Part shown: positions 1 through 8,347 of the stretch, piece after piece | Layout of the letters: every line of letters begins with the position of its first letter | Position numbering within the stretch: the first letter of the stretch is position 1 | Assembly: GCA_034670025.1 (NCBI GenBank) | Contig: JAXMOE010000009.1 | Location: 1 to 46,912 of the forward strand | DNA length: 46,912 nt | Direction: 5' to 3' | DNA from: PGYR01 sp034670025 | GTDB lineage: Bacteria; Bacteroidota; Ignavibacteria; Kapaibacteriales; UBA2268 | The notes under the pieces: model-generated | Databases searched by the model: none | Seen by the model: the letters and a program-made list of their open reading frames with translations, nothing else | What the model was told of the DNA's origin: nothing | Made by a program: the position numbers and the translations under genes

Positions 1-831
1 CTGGTTTGCCTTTTGCTTTCAATCTATCATACATTTCTTTACAACTACACATATACAACAACTTCCTTACTTGTGAGTTTCCCATCTTACATATATGTCC
101 TTTGCCCTTGACGCTAGTTCCAGACTGATATATTCTTGGACTTAACCCCACATAAGCTATTAGTTGTTTGTAGTTCTCAAACTTCTTAAAGTTATCTGTT
201 ACTATTGTTAGTTGGATTGCGGTTTTAATCCCTATACCTGGGATACTTTGCAAACATTCAAGGGTTGCTTTATAGTGTTTATTGGCTAATTCTTTTAATC
301 TTCCCTCTAACTTAGCTATCATCTTCTTATGACTGTTAATCATTGATTTCATATATTTACATAACTCATTGCTTAGCTCTCCGCTACTGGTAAATGCTTC
401 TAATTGGCCTTTTGACTGAGAAAGATGTTTGTGTAGTAATTCTGTTGCTGTGAGCAGTTGCTTAAGCTCTATGATACACTCCCCAGATTTGTTCCACTTT
501 ACAAGTTCATTGTTAAGACCATACTCTGCTATTGTTTTAGCATCTTTCTTATCAGTCTTGGTTCTGTAAAGCTTGCTCTGACTGAAGCGTTTTATTATAA
601 GAGGATTTACTACACTTACGTTTAATGATTGATTTTTATGTAGGTAGCAAGTAGTAAATAATAAGGACCTGAAGCCTCCATAACATACCAATCACCACTT
701 TCAGCAAGTTTTGCTATCTTTGTAAAACCCTTCAAATCAGTAGTTGTAGTAAAGTGTTGCCACTTCTCTTCTATTAGATAAGCAACATCTAAAGTTTGTT
801 TACTAACATCAATTGCTATAATTTTAGACAT
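1..831 (-). pseudogene. IS110-family transposase, frameshifted and cut by the window edge
   Basis: The gene starts at 831 and its first 69 codons encode the RuvC-like DEDD domain of IS110-family recombinases: Asp8 in IAIDVSK and Glu52 in VMEASGPY are visible. The frame then stops at 622. The rest of the family sequence continues in another frame from about 641 down to base 1. It includes NVSVVNPLIIKRFSQSK, the two acidic residues of TDKKDA, and the C-terminal Transposase_20 region with SIPGIGIKTA and LIAYVGLSPR. Moving between the two frames requires one missing base near 641-648. The 3' end lies outside the window. Bases 1-212 match 32771-32982 at 211 of 212 positions, so this is one of two copies. 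I read it as a recently active but now inactivated element. Family assignment is firm; whether the frameshift is biological or an assembly error cannot be seen here. Confidence 0.9.
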
Positions 832-1039
832 AAAATGTATTCCATTTTTAGAAAAGACTTTTACCTTGGACTTATCTATCCTAAATGCAGGCTTTAATGC
901 CTAATGAACTGTTCAAGTTTAAAGTAAAAAGGGAGAAAGGGACTAGCATTCAGAACGGTCTTCTAAGACAAATGACGACTAACAGTCTTACTCTTTCTCC
1001 TTTCTTTTCGTTGTTGATAAAGAACTCAATTTAATTATT
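832..1039 (-). ncRNA. Candidate IS110 5' non-coding region (possible bridge RNA)
   Basis: This stretch lies immediately upstream of the IS110 transposase start on the same strand and has no gene. IS110-group elements are known to transcribe a structured bridge RNA from the non-coding end upstream of the recombinase. A hairpin with an 8-bp perfect stem is visible: GGAGAAAG at 932-939 pairs with CTTTCTCC at 993-1000, with weaker pairing on both sides and a 53-nt loop that could fold further. No bridge-RNA consensus has been checked, so the RNA call is inference from position and foldability. Confidence 0.3.
1032..1039. repeat. Target site duplication of IS1595 element, left copy
   Basis: TAATTATT here is repeated exactly at 1776-1783, directly outside the two terminal inverted repeats. 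An 8-bp duplication is the length expected for IS1595-family transposition. Confidence 0.9.
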
Positions 1040-1058
1040 GGGTCTTGACAACTTAAGC
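1040..1058 (+). repeat. IS1595 left terminal inverted repeat
   Basis: The 19-bp sequence begins GGGTCTTGACAACTT and is the inverted complement of 1757-1775 with a single mismatch at the sixth base (T versus A). Confidence 0.92.
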
Positions 1059-1091
1059 AATTAATAAAACAGCTTAACGTCAGGAACACCA

Positions 1092-1772
1092 ATGCTTAAC
1101 AAGTACATATATCGTTCAATGATTTCTGAAGCAAAAACAAGAGAAATAATTAGATATTTTTCTGTAGATTTGAATGCTACTCAGATAAGTAAATTAAGTA
1201 ATTTAAGCAGAAATAGTGTAAATAATATTCTAACTGCTCTTAGATTGAGAATATCGTTAATAAGTGAGCTTGAAACACCATTTAACGGTGAAATAGAAGT
1301 AGATGAAAGTTACTTTGGAGCAAGACGACAAAAGGGTAAACGAGGAAGAGGAGCTTATGGGAAAACGATTGTTTTTGGGCTTTATAGACGAAATGATAAT
1401 GTATATACAGAAATAGTACCGAACTGCTCAAGAGCCACTCTACAAGCCATAATTAAAGGTAAAGTAGAGTTAGAAAGTATTATACATTCAGATAAATGGA
1501 GAGGGTATAATGGGCTTGTTGATCTCGGTTATAAAAGACATTATAGGTTAAATCATGGTAAGAATGAATTTGTTAGAGGAAACTCACATATCAATGGAAT
1601 AGAAGGATTTTGGGGTTACGCTAAAACAAGATTAACGAAGTTTAAAGGTATGCATAAAAGTACTTTTTATCTTCATTTAAAAGAAACTGAATTTAGATAC
1701 AATTATAGAAACGATGATTTGTATAAACTAATATTAAATGAATTAAGAAATAATCCGCTTAAGTTGTCATGA
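1092..1772 (+). CDS. IS1595-family DDE transposase
   Basis: This 226-residue protein is the full expected length for the IS1016 group. An N-terminal helix-turn-helix region (residues about 15-55, with LNATQISKLSNLSRNSV) precedes an ISXO2-like DDE domain. The catalytic residues are visible as Asp in EVDESYFG, Asp in IHSDKWRGY, and the HINGIEGFW block that carries the last acidic or Asn position in this family. The basic loop RRQKGKRGRGAYGKT after the first Asp is typical. The reading frame is uninterrupted and its TGA stop falls inside the right terminal repeat. The element is therefore probably still mobile, or was until recently. Confidence 0.95.
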   Translation: MLNKYIYRSMISEAKTREIIRYFSVDLNATQISKLSNLSRNSVNNILTALRLRISLISELETPFNGEIEVDESYFGARRQKGKRGRGAYGKTIVFGLYRRNDNVYTEIVPNCSRATLQAIIKGKVELESIIHSDKWRGYNGLVDLGYKRHYRLNHGKNEFVRGNSHINGIEGFWGYAKTRLTKFKGMHKSTFYLHLKETEFRYNYRNDDLYKLILNELRNNPLKLS

Positions 1773-1775
1773 CCC
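1757..1775 (-). repeat. IS1595 right terminal inverted repeat
   Basis: The reverse complement of this 19-bp segment matches 1040-1058 at 18 of 19 positions. It contains the transposase stop codon. Confidence 0.92.
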
Positions 1776-1783
1776 TAATTATT
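1776..1783. repeat. Target site duplication of IS1595 element, right copy
   Basis: This is an exact second copy of TAATTATT from 1032-1039. Confidence 0.9.
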
Positions 1784-2078
1784 ATTTCTAATATTATTGG
1801 ACTCTACAAACATAGGATGATATCAAGATTCCCCATTGGGAACGAGTTCCCTTTTTGCTGTGGGTTTGGTGGGTTTGTAGATAGATTGCCCACGCTGGGG
1901 CGTGGCAAGCCGCACTTCGTTGGCAATTACTGTTCTTTATCCACCTCCGCTAATGCCGTTGGCTTAACACACAGCGGAGGATAAGCATCGGAAGAGTTCA
2001 GTGGTTGGAAGACATGAGACGTAAACAATAGGTCTCTACTACTGTAAAAAAAAAGGGAAATTATTACCGCACCACTAA
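1784..2078. other. GC-richer structured non-coding stretch
   Basis: There is no convincing gene in this 295-bp stretch, which is visibly richer in G and C than its surroundings. Three hairpins can be read directly. GGGAA/TTCCC (1838-1842 with 1847-1851) has a CGAG loop and is followed by five T, like a small terminator. CCACGC/GCGTGG pairs 1890-1895 with 1900-1905. CCTCCGCT/AGCGGAGG pairs 1944-1951 with 1973-1980 and encloses an inner GCC/GGC pair. A 71-codon open frame across it lacks any recognisable protein feature. It could be a structured RNA, a repeat-family unit or the outer end of the IS110 element; none of these is established. Confidence 0.4.
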
Positions 2079-3059
2079 TCACTCAAACACAATCACATCG
2101 TTGCTGTCAATTGTGATGTTTATGCTGTCGTCGCTGAAGCTGAATTGCGAAAAGAGTTTGAGGGTTGCTCCGTGGCATTCCACTTCGTATAAGTAACCGC
2201 TGCCTGTGAATCGCTTGGTAGTAATCTTAGCAGGTGTGCCGTCATTGGTTATTCTTACGCTGTTGGAGGTAAGGCAAATTCTATCTGCTGTGCAGTTAAT
2301 GGCACTAAAAAACTCCGCATTGCTGTGCCGTGTCAATATAGTGGATTCTGAAAAATAACTTGCCGAATGTTCATTGACTGGGCGGTTGTACAGCTCTTCT
2401 GGCGTGCCTTCTGCTGCTATTTTCCCTCCGTCCAAAAGTATTACTCTATCTGCCAAATCGAACGAGTCTTCTGCGTCGTGGGTAATCATAATAGTGGATA
2501 ATTGCTCTTTGTCGAGTATTGACTTCAAATCTATTTTCAGCTTCTCTTTTGTGCTTTTGTCCAAATTGCTGAATGGCTCATCTAACAAGAGCAATTTCGG
2601 CTTTGCTGCCAATGTCCTGATTATCGATATTCTCTGCTTTTCGCCACCTGATAGCTCGTGCGGATAGCTTTTTATTTTGCTCTCCAACCCAAGCATAGCG
2701 AGGTATTTTGTGGCTATTTCTTTCTTTTTGTTACTGCTTTCTCCCTCTATTCCAAAAACAATATTTTGCATAACATTGAGGTGTGGGAATAGCGTATGGT
2801 TTTGGAACACATAGCCGAAGTTTCTTTTCTCTGGCTTGGTGTAATCTGATGACGAGTTCATTTTCTTATTGTCTATCACTACTTCGCCGCTGTCTGGCAA
2901 TTCTAACCCAGCAATTATTCTGAGCATAGTAGTCTTACCGCTGCCCGATTTGCCAACCAAAGCTACTCGCTCGCTGCTTTCCATAGCGAATGACACTCCG
3001 TGGAGCACCTCAGTTTTACCAAAGCTTTTTACTATATTATTTACTGAAAAGTAGCTCAT
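2079..3059 (-). CDS. fbpC: Iron(III)-type ABC transporter ATP-binding protein (FbpC-like)
   Basis: This is the cytoplasmic ATPase subunit that would drive the permease encoded directly upstream. The 326-residue protein shows Walker A GKSGSGKTT (residues 36-44), the Q-loop region VFQNHTLFPH, the signature LSGGEKQR (136-143), Walker B LLLLDEP (156-162), and the switch His194 in ITHD. A C-terminal part after about residue 235 resembles a TOBE-like regulatory domain, as in FbpC, PotA and CysA. The start overlaps the permease stop by 4 bases, so the two are translationally coupled. Substrate is inferred from the fused two-domain permease; a thiamine, sulfate or other importer cannot be excluded. 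No substrate-binding protein gene is adjacent. Confidence 0.85.
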   Translation of the reverse strand: MSYFSVNNIVKSFGKTEVLHGVSFAMESSERVALVGKSGSGKTTMLRIIAGLELPDSGEVVIDNKKMNSSSDYTKPEKRNFGYVFQNHTLFPHLNVMQNIVFGIEGESSNKKKEIATKYLAMLGLESKIKSYPHELSGGEKQRISIIRTLAAKPKLLLLDEPFSNLDKSTKEKLKIDLKSILDKEQLSTIMITHDAEDSFDLADRVILLDGGKIAAEGTPEELYNRPVNEHSASYFSESTILTRHSNAEFFSAINCTADRICLTSNSVRITNDGTPAKITTKRFTGSGYLYEVECHGATLKLFSQFSFSDDSINITIDSNDVIVFE

Positions 3060-4600
3060 ACTTTATTCTTCGATTTTACTAATAAGAAAATAGGTAGCAT
3101 AGATATAATAACTATTGTTAATGAGTAGATTGACGCTTCTTTTACCATTTCATTTTTAGCATACTGATAAGCAATGGTGGCAACGGTGTCATAATCAAAT
3201 GGACGAAGAATTAGAGTCAATGGCAGTTCTTTTAGCACTTCTACGAATGTGACCAACAGCCCGGTTAGCATTGCTGGCTTTATTGCGTTCCACTCCACTT
3301 TGGTAAAAGTCTTGAAGTCAGAATAGCCCATTAGCTTTGCTGACTCATAAGAATTAGTCCCGTTCTTGTCAGAAATTGATTTGATTGGGGAATAGCCAGT
3401 TGCCATAAATCTGATATTATAAGCATAGACCAGCACAAAGACCGAACCAAAAGCAAACAGCCCAAAAGAATTATTTATCCCAGAGAGAAAGTAGAGCATA
3501 GACACAGCTATTATTGCCCCAGGTATAGCATAGCCAACCGTTGCAAGGGACAGTAGTTTCTGCACAAACGGGAACTTGTTCGTCCTTTCGCTATACACAA
3601 TAGAGATAGAAACAACAACCACGGTTAGGGCAGTCATTATTGATAGTGTAGCAGTGTTTCCAACGGCAGATAAGTAATTAGCAATGTCAATTTTTGAAAT
3701 ATTATCAATTGCATTGTAAACTAATTTCATTATTGGGATAACAAACCCTATCAGCACAGGTACGAGGCATACCGTGAGCATTAGCCATTTTTTTGCACTA
3801 TAAATCTTAACTTTTGGGGTGGCTGCATTATTTCCCTCCTCGTAGTATTTTGCTCTCTTGCGGAATAGCTTTTCTATGTAGATAAAAACGAAAGCAATGG
3901 TGAACAAAATCAGTGCTAACCTAAGTGCAGTAGGCAAATCGTTCATACCGAACCAAGTTCTGAATACACCAGTGGTGAAGGTCTGCACACCGAAATAATC
4001 CATAGCTCCGTAGTCGTTGAGCAGTTCCATATTGACCAAAAACAAACCCGAAGCAATAGCTGGTCGAGATAGCGGCAGTGCTACTTTTTTGAATATGGTT
4101 ACATTACTTTTTCCCAACACTTTTGCGGATTCTATAAAGTTTCGGTTGCCGTTTTCGAACGAATCCAAAGCCGTTAGATATACATAAGGGTATAAGACAG
4201 AAGCCAAGATAGGTATTAGGTAGTAGATCTTGAATATATCGAAGTAAATAGTGCTAATTTCTAACCCAAATATGCTGTAGAAAATGGAGTAAAATTCTCC
4301 ACCAAAACTGAAAACATCACCATAGATAAATGCTATAATATAAGTGGGAATAGACAGCGGTAGCACCAAAGCCCAGCGAAATACACCAGAGAGCGGGAAT
4401 TTGTAATTAGCTACAAACCAAGCTGGAAGAACGGAAAAGAGTAGCGCACAAACCGAAACGCCAATAGCTAATACAATAGTGTTAAAAGAATAGTCGTAAA
4501 TTAAGCTATCAAATATATAATTCCAACCGCTGCCTGGCTCATCGGCAAAGGAGAAAAATATACTGGAAAGGGGCAGTAATATAGCAATAGCAAACACCAC
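3056..4600 (-). CDS. fbpB: Iron(III)-type ABC transporter permease (FbpB-like), two fused permease domains
   Basis: This inner-membrane importer subunit has two permease halves in one chain, as in FbpB and ThiP. Each half carries an EAA-type loop that contacts the ATPase: ESAKVLGKSNVTIFKKVALP in the first and YESAKLMGYSDFKTF in the second. The segment PLSIPTYIIAFIYGD is typical of iron(III) permeases. About a dozen hydrophobic helices are apparent over 514 residues. The start is uncertain. The GTG at 4600 lies inside the first membrane helix. The frame stays open upstream for about 24 more codons, encoding a plausible basic N-terminus (KLRWKASPKLWLISS), but contains no ATG, GTG or TTG. The true start may be a rare codon or the N-terminus may be damaged. 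Confidence 0.83.
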   Translation of the reverse strand: MVFAIAILLPLSSIFFSFADEPGSGWNYIFDSLIYDYSFNTIVLAIGVSVCALLFSVLPAWFVANYKFPLSGVFRWALVLPLSIPTYIIAFIYGDVFSFGGEFYSIFYSIFGLEISTIYFDIFKIYYLIPILASVLYPYVYLTALDSFENGNRNFIESAKVLGKSNVTIFKKVALPLSRPAIASGLFLVNMELLNDYGAMDYFGVQTFTTGVFRTWFGMNDLPTALRLALILFTIAFVFIYIEKLFRKRAKYYEEGNNAATPKVKIYSAKKWLMLTVCLVPVLIGFVIPIMKLVYNAIDNISKIDIANYLSAVGNTATLSIMTALTVVVVSISIVYSERTNKFPFVQKLLSLATVGYAIPGAIIAVSMLYFLSGINNSFGLFAFGSVFVLVYAYNIRFMATGYSPIKSISDKNGTNSYESAKLMGYSDFKTFTKVEWNAIKPAMLTGLLVTFVEVLKELPLTLILRPFDYDTVATIAYQYAKNEMVKEASIYSLTIVIISMLPIFLLVKSKNKV

Positions 4601-4849
4601 GGAGCTAATCAGCCAAAGTTTTGGCGACGCTTTCCATCTTAATTTTATATTTGATATTATGTTGATGTTGCTTTATGTTATTCTATTATTCAACTAATTT
4701 GACTCACAAATTTACATTATTAAAAGAAACTAATCTAATAGCTGAGAGTAAATGAATTATGAATAAAAAGTTAATTACCACAAGAATATTTAAAAAAAGT
4801 AGAAATAGATTTTTATTTATGAAAATAATTTTTATCTTGTATATAGACT

Positions 4850-5437
4850 TTGGCACAATTATTTCTAAGGGTTGACGATTTCGTGAAAAAGATAGATAAT
4901 GTATTAGTAGATTTGGAAGTACTAAACGCCCGATTCTCCTGCGATGTAGTGGAATGCAAGGGGGCGTGTTGCACTTTTGAAGGTGACCACGGAGCACCCG
5001 TATTAGAAGAAGAAGTCGAAGAGATGCAGAACAACTATGAAGCAGCTAAGAAATATCTGGACAAAAGGTCGATAGATATTATAGAAATAGAGGGCTTTAT
5101 AGAAGAAAAAGAAGACGGAAAATACACCAGATGTATAGATCACAAAGATTGTGTATTTGTGTATTATGGTGACGACGATATAGCCAAATGTGCAATAGAA
5201 AAAGCATATCACAACGGCGAATCTACTTTCAGGAAGCCAGTCTCCTGTCATCTGTACCCAATTAGGGTAGGTGATTTTGGCGGAGATTACTTGTATTATG
5301 ATAAAATAAAAGAATGCAAGCCGGGCAGATTGAACGGTAGGAAGAACGACATACACCTTGCTGACAGCGTAAAGGAAGCGTTAGAAAGAAGATTTGGCAA
5401 GGAGTGGACGAGCAAATTCTTAGAACAAGTTAAATAA
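4850..5437 (+). CDS. DUF3109 family cysteine-cluster protein
   Basis: This 195-residue protein matches the DUF3109 family common in Bacteroidota and relatives; its function is not known. The family hallmark is a cysteine pattern that could bind a metal or Fe-S cluster. Visible here are CDVVECKGACC near residues 31-41, CIDHKDC, AKC, SCHLYPIRV and ECKPG. It has no signal peptide or membrane helix, so it is probably cytoplasmic. The chosen start is TTG at 4850. The family core begins around LFLRVDDFV, so this start or a nearby downstream one is plausible. The next gene, rpoN, begins 16 bases after its stop on the same strand, so the two may be co-transcribed. Confidence 0.8.
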   Translation: MAQLFLRVDDFVKKIDNVLVDLEVLNARFSCDVVECKGACCTFEGDHGAPVLEEEVEEMQNNYEAAKKYLDKRSIDIIEIEGFIEEKEDGKYTRCIDHKDCVFVYYGDDDIAKCAIEKAYHNGESTFRKPVSCHLYPIRVGDFGGDYLYYDKIKECKPGRLNGRKNDIHLADSVKEALERRFGKEWTSKFLEQVK

Positions 5438-5453
5438 TATATGGGGGAATATA

Positions 5454-7238
5454 TTGAAACTTGGATTAAACATGAAAACGAGTCTCTCGCAGACTCTAAC
5501 ACCGCAGCAGATACAATATCTTAAGTTGCTCCAACTGCCTTTGGTGCAGTTAGAACAGCACGTACAGCAAGAAATAGAAGCCAACCCTATGTTGGAAGAA
5601 TCTGGCTATGACGAAGATGACTTCGACCAAATAGAAGTGTCTCACAGTCAAGATGACGACAATAGTTCGGTAAGGGAGGAGCTACAAAACAGACCCGAAG
5701 AAGCCAAGCAATTCGATGAGGAAAACGACCCCTTTGAATTTCAGAAGCTAATGTGGGATGGCACGAAAGACACTGACCGAAACCCAAATTATTCTGCAGA
5801 CGAAGATGATGACGATCAGGATATGCCATTCAAGGCAAACACCTCTGAGTCAGAAAGCTTGGTGTCTCAACTGCGATTACTCAAATTTTCGAAAGAAGAG
5901 TATTTGCTTGGAGAACAGATAATTGGAAACGTGGACAATGACGGTTACCTCCGCCGCGATATGCAAGAGATTGTTGATGAAACAAATCAGCGTATTGCTG
6001 AGCTCAATTTCCATTTGGAACAAGAGTACAACAAAGCTAAAACTAATGCTAATCACGATAAGAAAGAGTACTCAAACCCCGCTTTAGAATACGCTTTGGA
6101 CGCTTCCGAAAGAGATTACATTAGTAGCAATAACACGGAAGAAGTTAGCGACAAATCCGATGATGGCGTAATACTTATCAGTGAAGTTTTGGACGAAAAA
6201 CCAAAGCCAAACGGAACTGTGGAAAGCAAGGAAGAAGACCTAAGCAACTTTGTGCCAGTTAAGAACAAAGAGCTTTTTGATTCTTATGATGACGTAACAA
6301 TAAAGCAAGCCGAAAATTTACTTTATTATATCCAACACCTGGACCCCCCTGGTATTGGGTCTCGCTCTGTGCAAGAGTGTTTACTTTCGCAGTTAGACAA
6401 TTTGTTAGAGTCCACCGAATTTGAAGACATGGCTTTTGAGATACTTCGTGACCACTACGAACAATTCACCAAAAAGCATTACAAAGTTATAATGAAAGAA
6501 TTGTCTATTGGCGAAGACTCACTAAAGAAAGTTTTAGACGTAATTCGTGGGCTGAACCCAAAGCCAGGTGGACACGATTATCAGAATGAGATAAACACTG
6601 TAACGCCCGATTACTTTGTGAAACGCGAAGAAGAAACTGGTGAATTATTGATTTCCCTCAATGATAATACAATACCAGAGCTGCGATTGAACAAAGCTTA
6701 CGAAAAAATGCGTAAGGAAGTGAAGTACAGAAAATACAACCAAGAAACTCGCGATTGGATTAGAAAAAAATATGACGACGCTAAGTTTCTTATGCAAGCA
6801 ATAAAGCAAAGAAAACACACCATGTTATTGGTAATGACTGCCATTGCTCACTTACAAAAAGACTTTTTTGATGTAGGCGAAATGGGGATAAAGCCCTTGA
6901 TATACAAAACAGTAGCCGAAGAGACTGGACTCGATATCTCCACTGTGTGCCGTATTGTCAACGGTAAGTATGTGAGAACTGATTTCGGTACTTTTGAATT
7001 GAAGTATTTCTTTAGTGAATCGTTACCAAACGATGAAGGTGAAGAAGTATCGACAAGGATAATAAAGCAAAAGCTGAAAGAAGTAATAGAAGCAGAAAAC
7101 AAACAAAAGCCACACAGTGACCAAAAGCTAAGCACGCTGATGAAAGACCACGGCTTCAATGTAGCGAGAAGGACAATAGCTAAGTACAGAGAACAATTAA
7201 AAATACCAGTCGCAAGACTTAGGAAAGAACTGCTATGA
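5454..7238 (+). CDS. rpoN: RNA polymerase sigma-54 factor RpoN
   Basis: This is the alternative sigma factor that directs RNA polymerase to -24/-12 promoters and needs enhancer-binding ATPases. Region I is the Gln/Leu-rich N-terminus (TLTPQQIQYLKLLQLPLVQL, residues about 14-33). An acidic region II follows (about 50-130). The core-binding and HTH regions come next, and the RpoN box ARRTIAKYRE sits at about residues 571-580. The protein is 594 residues, longer than the usual 470-500, because of a roughly 100-residue charged insert at about 178-278. This lies between YLRRDMQEIVDE and the conserved HLDPPGIGSRSVQECL block. The likely start is TTG at 5454, preceded by a GGGGGA ribosome-binding site; an ATG six codons in is the alternative. 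The stop overlaps the next gene by 4 bases. Confidence 0.95.
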   Translation: MKLGLNMKTSLSQTLTPQQIQYLKLLQLPLVQLEQHVQQEIEANPMLEESGYDEDDFDQIEVSHSQDDDNSSVREELQNRPEEAKQFDEENDPFEFQKLMWDGTKDTDRNPNYSADEDDDDQDMPFKANTSESESLVSQLRLLKFSKEEYLLGEQIIGNVDNDGYLRRDMQEIVDETNQRIAELNFHLEQEYNKAKTNANHDKKEYSNPALEYALDASERDYISSNNTEEVSDKSDDGVILISEVLDEKPKPNGTVESKEEDLSNFVPVKNKELFDSYDDVTIKQAENLLYYIQHLDPPGIGSRSVQECLLSQLDNLLESTEFEDMAFEILRDHYEQFTKKHYKVIMKELSIGEDSLKKVLDVIRGLNPKPGGHDYQNEINTVTPDYFVKREEETGELLISLNDNTIPELRLNKAYEKMRKEVKYRKYNQETRDWIRKKYDDAKFLMQAIKQRKHTMLLVMTAIAHLQKDFFDVGEMGIKPLIYKTVAEETGLDISTVCRIVNGKYVRTDFGTFELKYFFSESLPNDEGEEVSTRIIKQKLKEVIEAENKQKPHSDQKLSTLMKDHGFNVARRTIAKYREQLKIPVARLRKELL

Positions 7239-8347
7239 GTATGTTAGAAACTATATCTGAGTTAGAACACCACCTTAGGCCAATGATTGCCTATTTGCCT
7301 GCCGATGCTGCTTCACGAATTGCTTCGATGGGAAAGAGAGAGTTTCTAAAAAAATACGTACAAGATTCGATTGACAACCCTGTTACTTTCAGGCATAACC
7401 ACACTGTTAAGCTGTGGGATATTACCTTCAATTCCCCAATTATGAATGCCGCAGGTATGTTCAAATTGGGCTATGGTTACCAAGTAGTAGCCAACCAAGG
7501 TGCAGGTGCTTACTTAGCTGGTACCACTACTTACCACAATCGCGAAGGGAATACGAAACACAAGGTTAAACATCCATTCTTGCCGTTTCCACGCTCCGAA
7601 GCGGCTATAAATTGGATGGGGCTACCTAACCCTGGGCACGAAGTAGTAGCTGGCAGATTGAGCAAAATTGAAAGAATGAACGGCTGCCCTATTGGTGCTT
7701 CCTTGTCCTACGATTCGACTGACACCAAGGAAGTAGCACTTGTAAATATAGTCAAGGGAATGGAGTTGTATAAGCGTGCCGACGTTGACTTTTTGGAAAT
7801 AAATGAAAGTTGCCCCAACGTAGAAGGAAAAGCCGTTGACAATAACTTAGAGCAAGGATTGATTGATAGATTGGAGTTTATAGCTAAAAACTTTATCAAA
7901 AAGACGGATAGAAATATACCCGTTATAGTTAAGCTATCCAACGATACCAACATAAAGCAAGTGGAAGAAGTGACAAAACTATTAGTCGATATGGGCTATG
8001 GTGGCGTGAACTTTGGAAATACATCTACTCGTTACAAAGACTTAGAAAACTTCATTGAAATGAAAGAAAAGCACCACTATTACTATTTCTACAACACATT
8101 CGGTGGTGGAGTTTCGGGCGAACCACTAAAATTGGTTTCATTAGAATTGGCCGAAAAAGCCGCAAAGGTAGTGTCTGAGCTGAATTTGTCGGAAGAGTTC
8201 CACGTAATCAGGACTGGTGGAATTAGCGAAAAAGCTGACATTATGGCTTCAGAAAGAAGGGGTATATCGCTCAATCAGTGGTACACTGGCTACTTCAAGA
8301 GCTTTGCACTCCACGGCCACAAACTCTACAAAAAGCTGTTGGATTAA
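7235..8347 (+). CDS. pyrD: Dihydroorotate dehydrogenase family protein
   Basis: This is an FMN enzyme of the dihydroorotate dehydrogenase family, which oxidises dihydroorotate to orotate in pyrimidine synthesis. At 370 residues it has the N-terminal extension typical of longer forms. The barrel shows NSPIMNAAGMFK (residues about 66-77), and INESCPNVEG at about 189-198 contains the catalytic loop. Cys193 there is the base used by class 1 enzymes, whereas class 2 enzymes have Ser, so the active site looks class 1-like despite the longer N-terminus. NFGNTSTRY and IRTGGISE correspond to FMN-phosphate binding regions. The start overlaps the rpoN stop by 4 bases. Its own stop overlaps by 4 bases the 3' end of the convergent gene on the other strand. 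The exact substrate is inferred from the family. Confidence 0.85.
   Translation: MSMLETISELEHHLRPMIAYLPADAASRIASMGKREFLKKYVQDSIDNPVTFRHNHTVKLWDITFNSPIMNAAGMFKLGYGYQVVANQGAGAYLAGTTTYHNREGNTKHKVKHPFLPFPRSEAAINWMGLPNPGHEVVAGRLSKIERMNGCPIGASLSYDSTDTKEVALVNIVKGMELYKRADVDFLEINESCPNVEGKAVDNNLEQGLIDRLEFIAKNFIKKTDRNIPVIVKLSNDTNIKQVEEVTKLLVDMGYGGVNFGNTSTRYKDLENFIEMKEKHHYYYFYNTFGGGVSGEPLKLVSLELAEKAAKVVSELNLSEEFHVIRTGGISEKADIMASERRGISLNQWYTGYFKSFALHGHKLYKKLLD

Larger units (their letters stand above)
1040..1775 (+). mobile_element. IS1595-family insertion sequence (IS1016-like), complete
   Basis: This is a 736-bp element with one transposase gene (1092-1772), 19-bp terminal inverted repeats that match at 18 of 19 positions, and a perfect 8-bp target duplication TAATTATT. 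All the features of a complete, recently inserted copy are present. It sits just upstream of the IS110 transposase, probably inside or at the edge of that element's non-coding end, so its insertion may have interrupted the IS110 terminus. Size, repeat structure and transposase length all fit the small IS1016 subgroup. Confidence 0.93.

Noticed and set aside
600..660. Programmed frameshift in the IS110 transposase
   Set aside because: IS110 transposases are normally one frame, and no slippery heptamer is present at the switch point.
1769..1984. 71-codon open frame downstream of the IS1595 transposase
   Set aside because: It overlaps the transposase stop, crosses three hairpins and encodes no recognisable pattern; more likely non-coding.
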